The translations under genes were made by a program, and so were the position numbers. From Nitrososphaerales archaeon (GTDB lineage: Archaea > Thermoproteota > Nitrososphaeria > Nitrososphaerales > CADDZS01), in the NCBI GenBank assembly GCA_030043455.1, contig JASHXQ010000262.1, positions 1-16,951 of the forward strand: DNA of 16,951 bases. The letters are read 5' to 3'. Under the pieces are notes generated by a model that saw only the letters and a program-made list of their open reading frames with translations, made no database searches and was not told the DNA's origin. Positions 1-8,275 of the stretch are shown in pieces (the stretch's first letter is position 1; each line of letters opens with the position of its first letter).

Positions 1-1
1 T

Positions 2-763
2 GTGGGTTACGACAATATTGATGTTGCTTATGCGACGCAGCGGGGAGTCTTTGCCACGAATGTGCCTTCTGTCCTAGCAGGACCGGTGGCGGAGCACGCG
101 TTGCTCTTGATGTTGGCAGTTGCAAGACGAGTTGTTATCGCGGATAAATATACTCGGTCCGGCGGTTGGGATGATTTCCGGACGCTAGGTCCCGGATTTG
201 AGCTGTCTGGTAAAACTTTGGGCATCATAGGGTTTGGGGCGATCGGCTCTCGACTTTCAGAAATTGCTCGGGCCTTCCGTATGAAGGTCATAGCTTTCGA
301 TCCGTTTATTCCTGCTGAAAAGATCCGAGAACGTTCTGTGGAGCCAGTGTCCATGGAAGAGCTCCTCCAAAGATCTGACATAGTGTCCGTGAATGTGCCG
401 CTATCTCCGGCGACGACCAGACTTGTAGGGGAGAAAGAAATGCGTTCGATGAAACCTTCAGCGGTGCTCATCAACACCTCTAGAGGAAAAGTACTCGATG
501 AGAAAGCTCTCGAAAGAGCGCTGACCTCGGGCTGGATAGCCGCAGCCGGTATCGACGTTTTCGACAAAGAGCCGCCCGATCCAAGCAACCCCCTCATGAA
601 ATTGACCAACATCACTATGACCCCTCATACGGCGGCATTTACACTTGAAGCGACGAAAGCTCTCTGGCTGGCTTGCATCGGAGCAGCGATCGATGTATTG
701 AACGGCAGGCGGCCAAACCCCCCGGCGAACATTCTGAACCCGAGCGTCACAATTTCCAGCTGA
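2..763 (+). CDS. D-isomer-specific 2-hydroxyacid dehydrogenase, 5' truncated by window edge
   Basis: Cytosolic NAD(P)-dependent dehydrogenase that interconverts a 2-oxoacid and a D-2-hydroxyacid (phosphoglycerate, glyoxylate/hydroxypyruvate or similar). The visible 253 residues begin inside the usual N-terminal catalytic domain (VGYDNIDV), so about 70 residues lie outside the window and the GTG at position 2 is only an internal valine. The Rossmann motif GFGAIG is at visible residues 77-82, followed by the acid D100 typical of NAD preference. The catalytic triad is visible: Arg161 in NTSRG, Glu190 in DKEPP and His209 in TPHTA. The C-terminus is short, without an ACT domain, so it is not a long-form SerA. 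An 88-base gap separates it from the FAD oxidoreductase on the same strand. The family call is firm. The substrate is unknown. Confidence 0.93.
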   Translation: MGYDNIDVAYATQRGVFATNVPSVLAGPVAEHALLLMLAVARRVVIADKYTRSGGWDDFRTLGPGFELSGKTLGIIGFGAIGSRLSEIARAFRMKVIAFDPFIPAEKIRERSVEPVSMEELLQRSDIVSVNVPLSPATTRLVGEKEMRSMKPSAVLINTSRGKVLDEKALERALTSGWIAAAGIDVFDKEPPDPSNPLMKLTNITMTPHTAAFTLEATKALWLACIGAAIDVLNGRRPNPPANILNPSVTISS

Positions 764-811
764 CGAAGTTATGAGCCAAGCTCGAGATCTGTCTGGACTG
801 GATACGAGTAA

Positions 812-821
812 TCTAAACTTA
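812..821 (+). promoter_or_regulatory. Putative TATA box for the FAD oxidoreductase
   Basis: The AT-rich stretch TCTAAACTTA is centred about 35 bases before the TTG start at 852. This fits an archaeal promoter with a very short leader. No Shine-Dalgarno sequence lies in between, which agrees with near-leaderless transcription. It is inferred from position and composition only. Confidence 0.35.
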
Positions 822-851
822 ATTCCGTATCCCGATTAATCCCACGACACC

Positions 852-2402
852 TTGGCCAATTACGATGTCATAGTCGCCGGAGCCGGACATAATGGACTGA
901 CTTGTGCCGCATATCTGGCAAAGAGTGGCTACAAAGTACTCGTTATCGAAAGACGGCCGATTGTCGGGGGTGCAGCAGTTACAGAGAACGATTTGTGGCA
1001 GGGGTACAAAGTCTCTCGAGCCTCGTACATTCCTCACATCGAGGAGGAAATCGTGAATGATCTCGAGTTAGAAAAACGCGGTTATGTAATGAGCTATACA
1101 GACCCTAGACATTTTCACCCCTTCATGAATGGAAAATACCTCATCTTCCACCGCGATCCGGAAAAGACCGCTCGTGAGATTGCGAAGTTCTCTGTGAAAG
1201 ATTCCCGTGCCTATCTGAAATTTCATGAAATGGCGAGGCAATTCGCCGATGCTGTCGGACCATTGGTTATGGCACCCCCTCCTGCCCTAACTGAAATGGT
1301 GAGCGTGATCTCGGGCAAGGAATTTGAAGAAATTGTAAGGTATTTCCTCTTGATGGGCGCCTCCCAGATGGTGAATGAGCTATTCGAATCTGAGGAGCTA
1401 AAAGTAGTGCTCTGCCAGCAGAGCATCGGAAACACGGCTTTGAGTCCCTCTGAAGTGGGTACTGCCTATCTCCTTGCTCTTTCGGAGGGCGGAGGCGGAG
1501 TTACCTATGCTATTGGTGGATCGGGGGCTGCATCAATGGCGCTGGCGGACGCAGCGATATCTTATGGTGCTACGATTCTGACAAATACGCCCATCAAGAA
1601 TATCCTCGTGAAAAGTGGGGAAACCGTGGGAGTGAAACTCTTGGACGGAAGAGAAATTCATGCTCCGGTTGTCGTCTCCAATGCAGACCCAAAGACCACA
1701 GTTCTGAAACTGATCGAACCAGACGTCTTGGATGAAGAATTTGTAGCGAGGGTAAGTCGGCTGAAAAACGATGGCGGACAGACCAAGATCAACGTTGCCC
1801 TAAAGGGGCTCCCGGAATTCAAGTGCTTCAAGGGGGAAAAGGTGGATCCGCATCTCTTTGGTAGCCTGAACTTTTCCGAATCTGTCAATGACATCGAAAA
1901 GGCGTACTATCAGTGGAAGTTCGGAGAAATTCCTGACAGTCCGCCGGTCTATAATTTCTTCCAGTCAGTCTGGGATCCCACGGTAGCGCCTGCAGGGCAT
2001 CACACCGTTTCTACGATTGTTAGATTCACACCCTACCACCTTGCCGAGGGTTCGTGGGAAGACAGGGCCGAGGAACTGGGCGAGGACTACGTCGAGATCT
2101 GGCAGGAGTTTGCGCATTTCAAACCGCTCATCGAGCATATGGAGGTCCTCTCTCCGTGGCACAACGAACGGCTTCTGGGAATTGATCAGGGGCACGTGTC
2201 CCACCTCGAACAGTCACTGTACCAAATGCTATCCTTCCGACCTCTTCCCGGTTTTTCGGATTACAGACTGCCGGTGAAAGGCTTGTACCTCTGCGGAGCT
2301 GGTACCCACCCTGGTGGAGGTGTCTCTGGAGCTGCCGGGCACAACGCAGCGATGGTCGTAAAGGAAGACTATGAAAGGGGACTCTTCAAGGGCCTACCTT
2401 AA
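852..2402 (+). CDS. FAD-dependent oxidoreductase, PYROXD2 / phytoene-desaturase-like
   Basis: Flavoprotein of the amine-oxidase/phytoene-desaturase superfamily, 516 residues, probably cytosolic, removing hydrides from an unknown substrate. The N-terminal dinucleotide fold has GAGHNG at residues 10-15 and the ribose-binding acid E33 in VIERR, followed by VGGAAVTE, the pattern of the PYROXD2-type branch. A second FAD contact is the C-terminal block from about residue 477, GLYLCGAGTHPGGGVSG, ending in AAGHNAA. The start is TTG: the in-frame codons between the stop at 837-839 and 852 contain no other possible start, and the FAD motif begins four codons in. There is no carotenoid gene nearby, so a true phytoene desaturase is unlikely. 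It lies 88 bases after the hydroxyacid dehydrogenase. The family is confident and the reaction is not known. Confidence 0.9.
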   Translation: MANYDVIVAGAGHNGLTCAAYLAKSGYKVLVIERRPIVGGAAVTENDLWQGYKVSRASYIPHIEEEIVNDLELEKRGYVMSYTDPRHFHPFMNGKYLIFHRDPEKTAREIAKFSVKDSRAYLKFHEMARQFADAVGPLVMAPPPALTEMVSVISGKEFEEIVRYFLLMGASQMVNELFESEELKVVLCQQSIGNTALSPSEVGTAYLLALSEGGGGVTYAIGGSGAASMALADAAISYGATILTNTPIKNILVKSGETVGVKLLDGREIHAPVVVSNADPKTTVLKLIEPDVLDEEFVARVSRLKNDGGQTKINVALKGLPEFKCFKGEKVDPHLFGSLNFSESVNDIEKAYYQWKFGEIPDSPPVYNFFQSVWDPTVAPAGHHTVSTIVRFTPYHLAEGSWEDRAEELGEDYVEIWQEFAHFKPLIEHMEVLSPWHNERLLGIDQGHVSHLEQSLYQMLSFRPLPGFSDYRLPVKGLYLCGAGTHPGGGVSGAAGHNAAMVVKEDYERGLFKGLP

Positions 2403-2422
2403 CTGCCCCTGGTCGTCGAATC

Positions 2423-2476
2423 AGCTACAGGAATTGCCACATTGATCACTCGGGCAAACCAGCCATCCCTGTAGCT
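2423..2476. terminator. Inverted repeat between convergent genes, possible terminator
   Basis: AGCTACAGG (2423-2431) is matched exactly by CCTGTAGCT (2468-2476). Inside it TTGCC (2434-2438) can pair with GGCAA. The structure sits in the 99-base gap between two convergent stop codons, where a bidirectional terminator or 3' stabilising hairpin would be expected. There is no strong T-run right after it, so termination is only inferred. Confidence 0.35.
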
Positions 2477-2501
2477 TCGCTCAAGTAGCTAGGTCGATCT
2501 C

Positions 2502-3242
2502 CTAGGCAAAAAGAATCGGTCTAATGGGTGAACCCGATCCGCCTTTGATCTTTAGAGGAATTGCCATGAAGATCCCTGTGGTCGGGGCATCGCGCAATCT
2601 TCCAAGACTTTCCATGATGTAGATGCCCTTGGGCAGAAAGTAAATGTCGTGCCCTACGCTGGGCGCAAGATCCACCGAATCCTTGTAGGGAGCATCGCAA
2701 CCCAGACTGTCGGATCCAATTGCCCTAATTTTTGCATCTGAAAAGTACTTGGCCACTTCTTCCGTGATTCCTGGAGAGTTGGTCGCCCACCACATTCGCT
2801 TTGTCATGTCCGCTTCTGGGTGGAAGTATTTGTCCCAGCCAAACTGGAGTAGCACCACATCCCCGGGCTCTAGAGAAAAACCGTCTCGTTTCTCGACCGC
2901 TTTGACCGTTTTAAGATCTAGAGCATCACCAGCTTTGTAATCGTAGGAGACCAAATCATATTTCTTGTAAGGGGCAATCAGCATATCCGCCGGTTGGGTA
3001 TCGATTGTAGCTTCAGGCATGCTCTTCACTGTATGAGCTGGCGCGTCTACGTGCGAACCAGTGTGTTCACACATGACGAGGGTCTGCGCGAAATACCCGT
3101 TCTGCTCAAAGTTTCTCGCATCGTGGACGATCGCCATCGAGGGATGGCCGGGCCAGTTGGGCATGTTGGTGTCCAGGGTGAGCGAGACGTCGTACATCTT
3201 CAATTTTTTCAGGGAAGTGATTACCTCGGCTGATGATGACAT
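2502..3242 (-). CDS. Cyclase-family protein (kynurenine formamidase-like metal hydrolase)
   Basis: Member of the cyclase family that includes kynurenine formamidase, isatin hydrolase and polyketide-cyclase-like hydrolases. These are cytosolic enzymes using divalent metal to open a ring amide or ester. With the ATG at 3242 it is 246 residues, near the usual length. The metal-binding signature HTGSHVDAPAH is at residues 60-70, and the family opening YDVSLTLDTNMPNWPGHP is at about 17-34. Further in are a GDVVLLQFGW block and GSDSLGCDAP. The frame stays open upstream to 3314, but that would leave 9 bases before the divergent SDR gene. An ATG at 3197 (KMYDVS) is the other candidate start. It is divergent from the SDR and convergent with the FAD oxidoreductase. 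The family is firm, the exact start and substrate are not. Confidence 0.85.
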   Translation of the reverse strand: MSSSAEVITSLKKLKMYDVSLTLDTNMPNWPGHPSMAIVHDARNFEQNGYFAQTLVMCEHTGSHVDAPAHTVKSMPEATIDTQPADMLIAPYKKYDLVSYDYKAGDALDLKTVKAVEKRDGFSLEPGDVVLLQFGWDKYFHPEADMTKRMWWATNSPGITEEVAKYFSDAKIRAIGSDSLGCDAPYKDSVDLAPSVGHDIYFLPKGIYIMESLGRLRDAPTTGIFMAIPLKIKGGSGSPIRPILFA

Positions 3243-3295
3243 GAATTCTATCGAAGCTGTCTTGCCCGTGAAAGATATTTCGGTCATCCGCAAAG

Positions 3296-3304
3296 CAATA
3301 AATC
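3296..3304 (+). promoter_or_regulatory. Putative TATA box for the SDR gene
   Basis: CAATAAATC is centred about 25 bases before the ATG at 3324, the distance expected for a leaderless archaeal transcript starting at that ATG. It lies upstream of the preferred start of the divergent cyclase gene, so both promoters would share this region. Confidence 0.4.
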
Positions 3305-3323
3305 TCATGATCAAGAGCGTGCA

Positions 3324-4136
3324 ATGTTTGCTATGGACCTACAATTGAAGGATAAGGTCGCTCTTGTAACCGGCGGGAGCCGGGGCATTGGTCTCCGTAC
3401 TATTCGAGGGTTCGCAGAGGAGGGATGCAAGATCTCTTATTGTTCGAGGAACAAAGAAGATCTTACCAAAGTAGAAGACGAGTTGCGTTCCAAGAATAAG
3501 CAAGTCTTAGCCGTTCAAGCAGATGTCACAGATCCTGAAGGAGCCAAGCGTTTCATAGATCAAAGTGCACAGGAACTCGGAGGAATTGATATCCTTGTGA
3601 ATAACGTGGGATCCAACACTGGAGGAAACCTCATGAAAAGTACTGATGAGGACTGGAAAAAGACCTTCGAGACCAACCTCATTCAGTTTGTCAGGATGAC
3701 ACGGCTGGTCGCATCCCATATGCGCTCGAGAGGAGGCGGTTCGATTGTGAATATAGCCTCGATCTCGGGCTGGGAACCACAGCTAGCTTTTACTGGGCAA
3801 TACGGTTCCTCCAAAGCCGCGATGATCTTTCTAGCAGAAAGGTTCGCGCTGGAGCTGGCCTCTTTTAAGATACGGGTGAACACGGTTTCACCTGGATCAA
3901 TCATCTGGCCCGGAGCAGGTTGGGATAACTTCCGCAAGAAATTCCCAGAGTCCTTTGCGGGCTACGTACGAGATGGCTTCCCGATGGGTCGTTTAGGCAC
4001 TCCCGAGGAGGTGGCGGATGTGATCGTGTTCCTGTCTTCACCACGAGCCAACTGGATCAATGGACGCAACATTCCGGTGGACGGACTGGAACAACCGGTC
4101 CCACCCAGTGAGTGGGTAAAGTTTGCGGATTCTTGA
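3324..4136 (+). CDS. Short-chain dehydrogenase/reductase (classical SDR)
   Basis: Cytosolic NAD(P)(H)-dependent oxidoreductase of the classical SDR family, 270 residues, acting on an alcohol or carbonyl. The cofactor motif TGGSRGIG is at residues 16-23, the NNVG structural motif at about 93-96, the catalytic serine at 146 in NIASISG, and the Tyr/Lys pair at 160 and 164 in YGSSK. The C-terminal RLGTPEEVADVIVFLSS and the NIPVDG ending are typical of FabG-like members. An Arg/Lys-rich start after the second strand (SRNKEDL) suggests NADP preference. The ATG at 3324 fits a leaderless promoter; ATG 3333 would remove only three residues. FabG itself is unlikely given the absence of fatty-acid synthesis genes. 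The neighbouring hydrolase and oxidoreductases suggest a catabolic role, which is inference. Confidence 0.92.
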   Translation: MFAMDLQLKDKVALVTGGSRGIGLRTIRGFAEEGCKISYCSRNKEDLTKVEDELRSKNKQVLAVQADVTDPEGAKRFIDQSAQELGGIDILVNNVGSNTGGNLMKSTDEDWKKTFETNLIQFVRMTRLVASHMRSRGGGSIVNIASISGWEPQLAFTGQYGSSKAAMIFLAERFALELASFKIRVNTVSPGSIIWPGAGWDNFRKKFPESFAGYVRDGFPMGRLGTPEEVADVIVFLSSPRANWINGRNIPVDGLEQPVPPSEWVKFADS

Positions 4137-4223
4137 ATGAGAGACTATCCATTTTCGAAGAAATCTTTGATATCAGTTCCAAAAGAGAGCTGTCCCTCTC
4201 GCACGCGCGTGGACTGATCTTGA

Positions 4224-4239
4224 GGGGGCCCCCGTTTTT
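4224..4239 (+). terminator. GC palindrome followed by T-run, possible terminator
   Basis: GGGGGCCCCC (4224-4233) is a perfect palindrome followed by GTTTTT. It lies 88 bases after the SDR stop, in a 209-base gap between convergent genes (4137-4345). The T-run may terminate SDR transcripts. Read on the other strand, the same stretch gives GTATAAAAAC, which resembles a TATA box, but no gene follows it. Nothing else in this gap is convincing. Confidence 0.3.
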
Positions 4240-4345
4240 ATACAATAAAGAGCTCGCGATCTCGTTCACGACTGCGGGCAAATACTTTCTTGGGAACTCG
4301 CTATGATCGGATCGAAAATTCTCGACCGAGTTTAGAATGGCTGCT

Positions 4346-5251
4346 CTAAAATCTCGAGGCTACTTCGCTTTTGAAAGCCTTCAGGTTCTCGATTTCGTTT
4401 TGAGGTCTCTCGAATTCTACTATGATTTGCTGGACCCCTAAAGATACGTAACGCTCGATCCTCTTGGTAATGGTCGATGCGTCCCCGGTAAGGGTTTCTT
4501 CGCTGTCCTCGTCAACGTTTGCAACGACGCTGGGAGTCCTGGATTTTAACGTCGTAGGGAGATCCACGTAAAGAAGGAAATGATCGAGATTTTTCTTCTT
4601 CGAAGCAGCAAGCTGCCTGATTTTCTCCATCCCCTCTCTCACTTGCGAGGCTGAAGCGCCGAACGGCATCCATCCGTTCCCGATATCTAGGGCTCGTTGA
4701 TAGGATTGGGAAACGGCTCCCCCGATTAACAGGGGCGGGTGTGGTTTTTGCACGGGCTCGGGCACCACCCTAGCATTTTCGAGTTGGTAGAACTCCCCGT
4801 TGTAATTTACGGAAGGCTTCGTCCAGAGTTCCTTCAAGATCTTCAGTTGTTCAGTCGCCACTTTTCCCCGTTTGGCGAAGGGAATCCCCATATTCTCGAA
4901 TTCGGATCTGTACCATCCGACGCCGAATCCTACATTCAGTCTTCCAGAAGAAGCATGGTCAATGGTGTTCAGCATCATGGCGAGCAACAATGGGTGTCTC
5001 AACGGCAGCAACACCGAAGATCCGAGCTGGATCTTTTGGGTAACACCTGCAAGATATGCCAGAACTGTAACGGATTCGTAAATTCCCGGCCTCTCGGATT
5101 TTTGAAAAGCGTCCACGGGCAAAACATGGTCGGAGGTCCAGATCGAATCATACCCCAGCTCTTCCCCGGTCTCTGCTACTTTCTGCAGATGCTCGAAGGA
5201 AAAATAGCCCGCCACATTGGGAAACTGAAAACCAAATTTGAGTCTCGCCAT
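4346..5251 (-). CDS. LLM-class flavin/F420-dependent oxidoreductase
   Basis: Luciferase-like monooxygenase-family TIM barrel, 301 residues, cytosolic. In archaea most such proteins use reduced coenzyme F420 rather than FMN, so an F420-dependent dehydrogenase or reductase is the likely role. The start FGFQFPN, the TSDH motif at residues 39-42, the run IQLGSSVLLPLRHPLLLA (75-92), SSGRLNVGFGVGW (101-113) and the PPLLIGG block (172-178) are hallmarks of the family. The C-terminal part around ETLTGDASTITKRIERYVSLGVQ is the usual substrate-gating end. The ATG at 5251 is preceded by the AT-rich TTTTTCTATGA about 30 bases upstream on this strand, fitting a leaderless promoter. It is divergent from the EamA permease. 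The substrate is unknown. Confidence 0.9.
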   Translation of the reverse strand: MARLKFGFQFPNVAGYFSFEHLQKVAETGEELGYDSIWTSDHVLPVDAFQKSERPGIYESVTVLAYLAGVTQKIQLGSSVLLPLRHPLLLAMMLNTIDHASSGRLNVGFGVGWYRSEFENMGIPFAKRGKVATEQLKILKELWTKPSVNYNGEFYQLENARVVPEPVQKPHPPLLIGGAVSQSYQRALDIGNGWMPFGASASQVREGMEKIRQLAASKKKNLDHFLLYVDLPTTLKSRTPSVVANVDEDSEETLTGDASTITKRIERYVSLGVQQIIVEFERPQNEIENLKAFKSEVASRF

Positions 5252-5292
5252 TTTCGATCCGTTTGCTTCTGAGATCGGTTCATAGAAAAAGA

Positions 5293-6243
5293 GTGCGGAA
5301 CGAAAAGTTCATCCTCTCAGGAGAAAGCCGAAAGCTTCCGGGGAATCAGGAACTGATCGAGGCGCCGATCTTTGGGCTGCTCGCGGCCCTGTTCTGGGGC
5401 AGTACGGATTTTGTCTCCCGACGTCCCTCGAAAAAGATCGGTCCGGAGTATGCCACGGCGTACATGCAGCTTTTCAGCTTGATCGGGTTTACGCTCTATT
5501 TTCTGGTCACTGGATTACCACCGGTCGCCTTTCTGAGGGCCGGAGGGGATCTTTTACTCGTGGTGTTGGTCGCCGGGATCCTCAACGTCTTCGGATTGAT
5601 GCAGCTCTATCGGTCTTTTTCGATTGGAAAAATGTCCCTCTCTGCTCCGATCGGTAGCTCCTATCCGATCTTTACCATTCTTTTAGGATTCATTCTTTTA
5701 GGGCAGGGGATAGGAATGGAGAAGGGCATCGCCATCGCAATTGTGATCGCAGGAGTCATGCTCACTGGGATCACTCCTGACTATCAATCTGTGAGGGATT
5801 CTCCGCCCGGACGGAGACGGAACTTGAGTGCCGTGGCTTCGGCGATCGCTGCCAGCATATTTTTCGGAGCAGCATACGTTGGGATCGATGCTGCTTCGCC
5901 CTATTTCGGATCGATCCTTACAGTCTGGCTTGTACGCATCGGAGCGGTTGTCTTTGCCTTCCCCTTGTTACTTTTAGTTACTAGGAAACTGGAAGTGCCG
6001 AAAGGAGGCACTTGGAAGTGGCTTATTCTAATGGCGGTGCTGGACACTTCAGGTTTCATTTGTTTAACGCTTGGATACATCTATGCCGGAAACGGTGCGC
6101 CAATCGTTACGACCCTGTCCAGTCTCCTGGGGGCGGTCACAACAATCCTCGCCACGGTTTTCTACAAGGACCGATTGACAAAAATCCAGATTGTGGGGAT
6201 CGTGATTCTATTTCTCGGGGTCATCATCGTTCTGAACGTATGA
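5293..6243 (+). CDS. EamA/DMT-superfamily permease
   Basis: Integral membrane transporter of the drug/metabolite (EamA) superfamily with about ten hydrophobic segments in two homologous halves. The first half starts near APIFGLLAALFWGSTDF and closes with GIAIAIVIAGVMLTGI. After a charged cytosolic linker (SVRDSPPGRRRN) the second half begins SAVASAIAASIFFGAAY and ends IVGIVILFLGVIIVLNV. Such proteins export or import small metabolites. The direction cannot be told here. The start is uncertain: the frame opens at TTG 5263, GTG 5293 is chosen because it shortens an unlikely hydrophilic leader, and CTG 5353 lies closest to the first helix. No ATG is available. The gene ends only 7 bases from the convergent rad50 stop. 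It may serve the adjacent oxidoreductases. Confidence 0.85.
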   Translation: MRNEKFILSGESRKLPGNQELIEAPIFGLLAALFWGSTDFVSRRPSKKIGPEYATAYMQLFSLIGFTLYFLVTGLPPVAFLRAGGDLLLVVLVAGILNVFGLMQLYRSFSIGKMSLSAPIGSSYPIFTILLGFILLGQGIGMEKGIAIAIVIAGVMLTGITPDYQSVRDSPPGRRRNLSAVASAIAASIFFGAAYVGIDAASPYFGSILTVWLVRIGAVVFAFPLLLLVTRKLEVPKGGTWKWLILMAVLDTSGFICLTLGYIYAGNGAPIVTTLSSLLGAVTTILATVFYKDRLTKIQIVGIVILFLGVIIVLNV

Positions 6244-6250
6244 TGAGACT

Positions 6251-8275
6251 CTACTGTACAACGGCTATGCTGGATACTCCATTGCTCTTCGTAACTCGGA
6301 TGACTTGATCAGCGAAACTTTCGAGCTCCCTTTCGTGGGATACGAGAATGATCTGAGGACTCTCGAGCTCATCCAAAATCTCGCGCACCTTGGAAAGTTG
6401 TTCTTTGGAGAATCCGTCAGTCGGCTCGTCCAAAATTAAAAGGTTAGAATTCATACCCGTGGAGACTCGTCTTACCACGGCATTCAGAGCAAGTCTGTAA
6501 GCTAGCGCTATGCTGGTTTTTTCTCCTCCACTTAGGTACGCCATATCTTGGTCAATACCATCCTGTTGCACCACAGGGGTGAATTCCTCGTCCACTTTGG
6601 CCTGCTTGCCGGGATCATCAACGAGCATTCCAAACCACCTCTGAAAGTGAGCGTCAAACTCCTGGTTGATGCTCAGCATGACGTTCTTTTCCACCAGATC
6701 GAGGGTTGGAAGAAAAAAGTCCTCCACCCAGATCTGATATTCATTTAGCTTTTCGGCGCGAGCCTTGTCGACCATCTTCCTTTCGATGGACTCTTCGTGT
6801 TCCTTCCTCTGCCGTTCCCATTCGAGGATGCTCGCCTCGCCTGAGGAGGCTGTATTGTTTAGCTGTTCTAGCTTATCTTGCGACTGCTGAAGTCTAGATT
6901 CCAGATTTTTCAGATCGGCCTTTACCTCGGCTAGACTCTGAACGCTTGCCTTGACTGTCACGAGGTCCCGGCTCGCTTTCTCTCTGGCGGCACTCGCCTC
7001 CTGCAGCTTTCCCTGCCAGATTCGTACGTTGTCTTCGTATTCTGACCGGTTCCTCATGAAATCTTTGAGGCGCACCTGAGTTTGTTCAAACTGATTTTTC
7101 TCTTCGAATAGCAGCCTGGTCTTTTGGAGAGCATCCCTGCAGGCAGCAGTTTTAATCTTCGACTCCTTGAGCTCCTTGTCCTTGTGAGCCACAATGTCTG
7201 AGAACCGATCCCGTTCGACTACGGTGTCACACATCGGACAAACTCCCTTTTCTAGAATGGAACTGTAGTCGGAAAACTTTAGCTGGATACTGGTTTCGAG
7301 CCGTTGGAGAGTCGCTAGCTCTTCCTCGAGCTTCTGCAGACCCACTTTCAGGTCGTTCACAGCAAGCTCGCTGGGATTTGTGAGCTTCTCCATTTCCGAG
7401 ATTCTGGGTTGAACAAGCTTCAGTCTAGAATTATTGGAACCTATCTGATCCTCCGCTGATTTAATCTCTCGATCCTTTTCCGTTATTAGAGCGAAAAGAG
7501 GCTCGGCTTTTCCAGCTTCTTCCCTCAGGGCGAGCTGTCTATCCAACAGTCCCTTTTGCTTGGTTTTCTGGTTCTGAATTAACTCACGCAGCTTGCTTCG
7601 ATCATCTTCCAGAGCCTCAAGTTCGGTTCTCTTCTGGACAATTGAAGTCTTCAATGACTCCAGCTTTGCCCTGAGGGATTGGATCTCATCGGCCATCGCG
7701 GCAAACTTGATGCTTTTCTTATCGATCTCGTTGGAGAGACCCTTGCCATTTTCCCCTGCGATTTTGTAGTCCTCGATTCCAAAGGCTTTCCGCAGAGTCT
7801 GCAGTCGAAGCTCCGGATTGTTGGTCAGAATAGCTTTCATCTCTTCCTGCGGAGTGTACACCGCGTATCGGAAGATGACACTCTGAGCTTTTGGATCAGG
7901 GGGCTCGTTGAAATTGAGGATCTCCAGAATTTTCTCTTTAATTTCAGTTGCGGAGTAAGATTTGGTATCCTCCGGCGTCTTGAGGACACAATCCTGTTGT
8001 CCGATGGAGTTTCGTTTTTTTACGAGCTTGCGGGTGACGATATACTCTCTCCCCTCAGACTCAAATTGTAATCCCACGGAACCTTCGGTCTCACCCGCCT
8101 TGAGCAAGGATCCAGCTTTTTCAGATCCTAGCCCGAAAAGCCCAAACTCGATCGCCATTAGCAGCGTGGACTTTCCAGAGCCGATGTCTCCCTCAAAGAG
8201 AGTTTTGCCCGGAGGAAAATCGATGATCTGACTCTTGTAGCTCCGGATGTTTTCGAGCTTCAATTTCTTGATCAT
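6251..8275 (-). CDS. rad50: DNA double-strand break repair ATPase Rad50
   Basis: SMC-like ATPase partner of Mre11 in break sensing, tethering and resection. In the 674-residue protein, Walker A GDIGSGKST is at about 29-37, the Q-loop glutamine in YTPQEE at about 143, and a long charged coiled coil runs from about 185 to 345. The zinc-hook CPMC is at 346-349, followed by the return coil to about 525. The ABC signature LSGGE is at 581-585, Walker B LLILDEP at 612-618 and the H-loop histidine in VSHERE at 647. The hook sits at the midpoint, as it should. The protein is shorter than many Rad50s because each coil arm is only about 150-180 residues. ATG 8275 shares its A with the mre11 TGA (TGATG); the TTG one codon earlier is less likely. 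It is the last gene of the operon. Confidence 0.97.
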   Translation of the reverse strand: MIKKLKLENIRSYKSQIIDFPPGKTLFEGDIGSGKSTLLMAIEFGLFGLGSEKAGSLLKAGETEGSVGLQFESEGREYIVTRKLVKKRNSIGQQDCVLKTPEDTKSYSATEIKEKILEILNFNEPPDPKAQSVIFRYAVYTPQEEMKAILTNNPELRLQTLRKAFGIEDYKIAGENGKGLSNEIDKKSIKFAAMADEIQSLRAKLESLKTSIVQKRTELEALEDDRSKLRELIQNQKTKQKGLLDRQLALREEAGKAEPLFALITEKDREIKSAEDQIGSNNSRLKLVQPRISEMEKLTNPSELAVNDLKVGLQKLEEELATLQRLETSIQLKFSDYSSILEKGVCPMCDTVVERDRFSDIVAHKDKELKESKIKTAACRDALQKTRLLFEEKNQFEQTQVRLKDFMRNRSEYEDNVRIWQGKLQEASAAREKASRDLVTVKASVQSLAEVKADLKNLESRLQQSQDKLEQLNNTASSGEASILEWERQRKEHEESIERKMVDKARAEKLNEYQIWVEDFFLPTLDLVEKNVMLSINQEFDAHFQRWFGMLVDDPGKQAKVDEEFTPVVQQDGIDQDMAYLSGGEKTSIALAYRLALNAVVRRVSTGMNSNLLILDEPTDGFSKEQLSKVREILDELESPQIILVSHERELESFADQVIRVTKSNGVSSIAVVQ

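Noticed and set aside
28..615. 195-codon open frame on the minus strand opposite the hydroxyacid dehydrogenase
   Set aside because: Fully antisense to a gene with all family motifs. The translation is Ser-rich, with no recognisable domain.
852..2402. True phytoene desaturase (crtI)
   Set aside because: The start GAGHNG with VGGAAVTE and the C-terminal THPGGGVSG fit the PYROXD2-like branch, and no phytoene synthase or other carotenoid gene is nearby.
4137..4345. Possible small gene or ncRNA in the gap after the SDR gene
   Set aside because: A 64-codon frame at 4112-4306 starts inside the SDR gene out of frame and resembles nothing. A TATA-like stretch on the minus strand has no gene after it.
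4739..5272. 177-codon plus-strand frame opposite the LLM oxidoreductase
   Set aside because: A shadow of a well-supported gene; His/Gln-rich composition with no domain.
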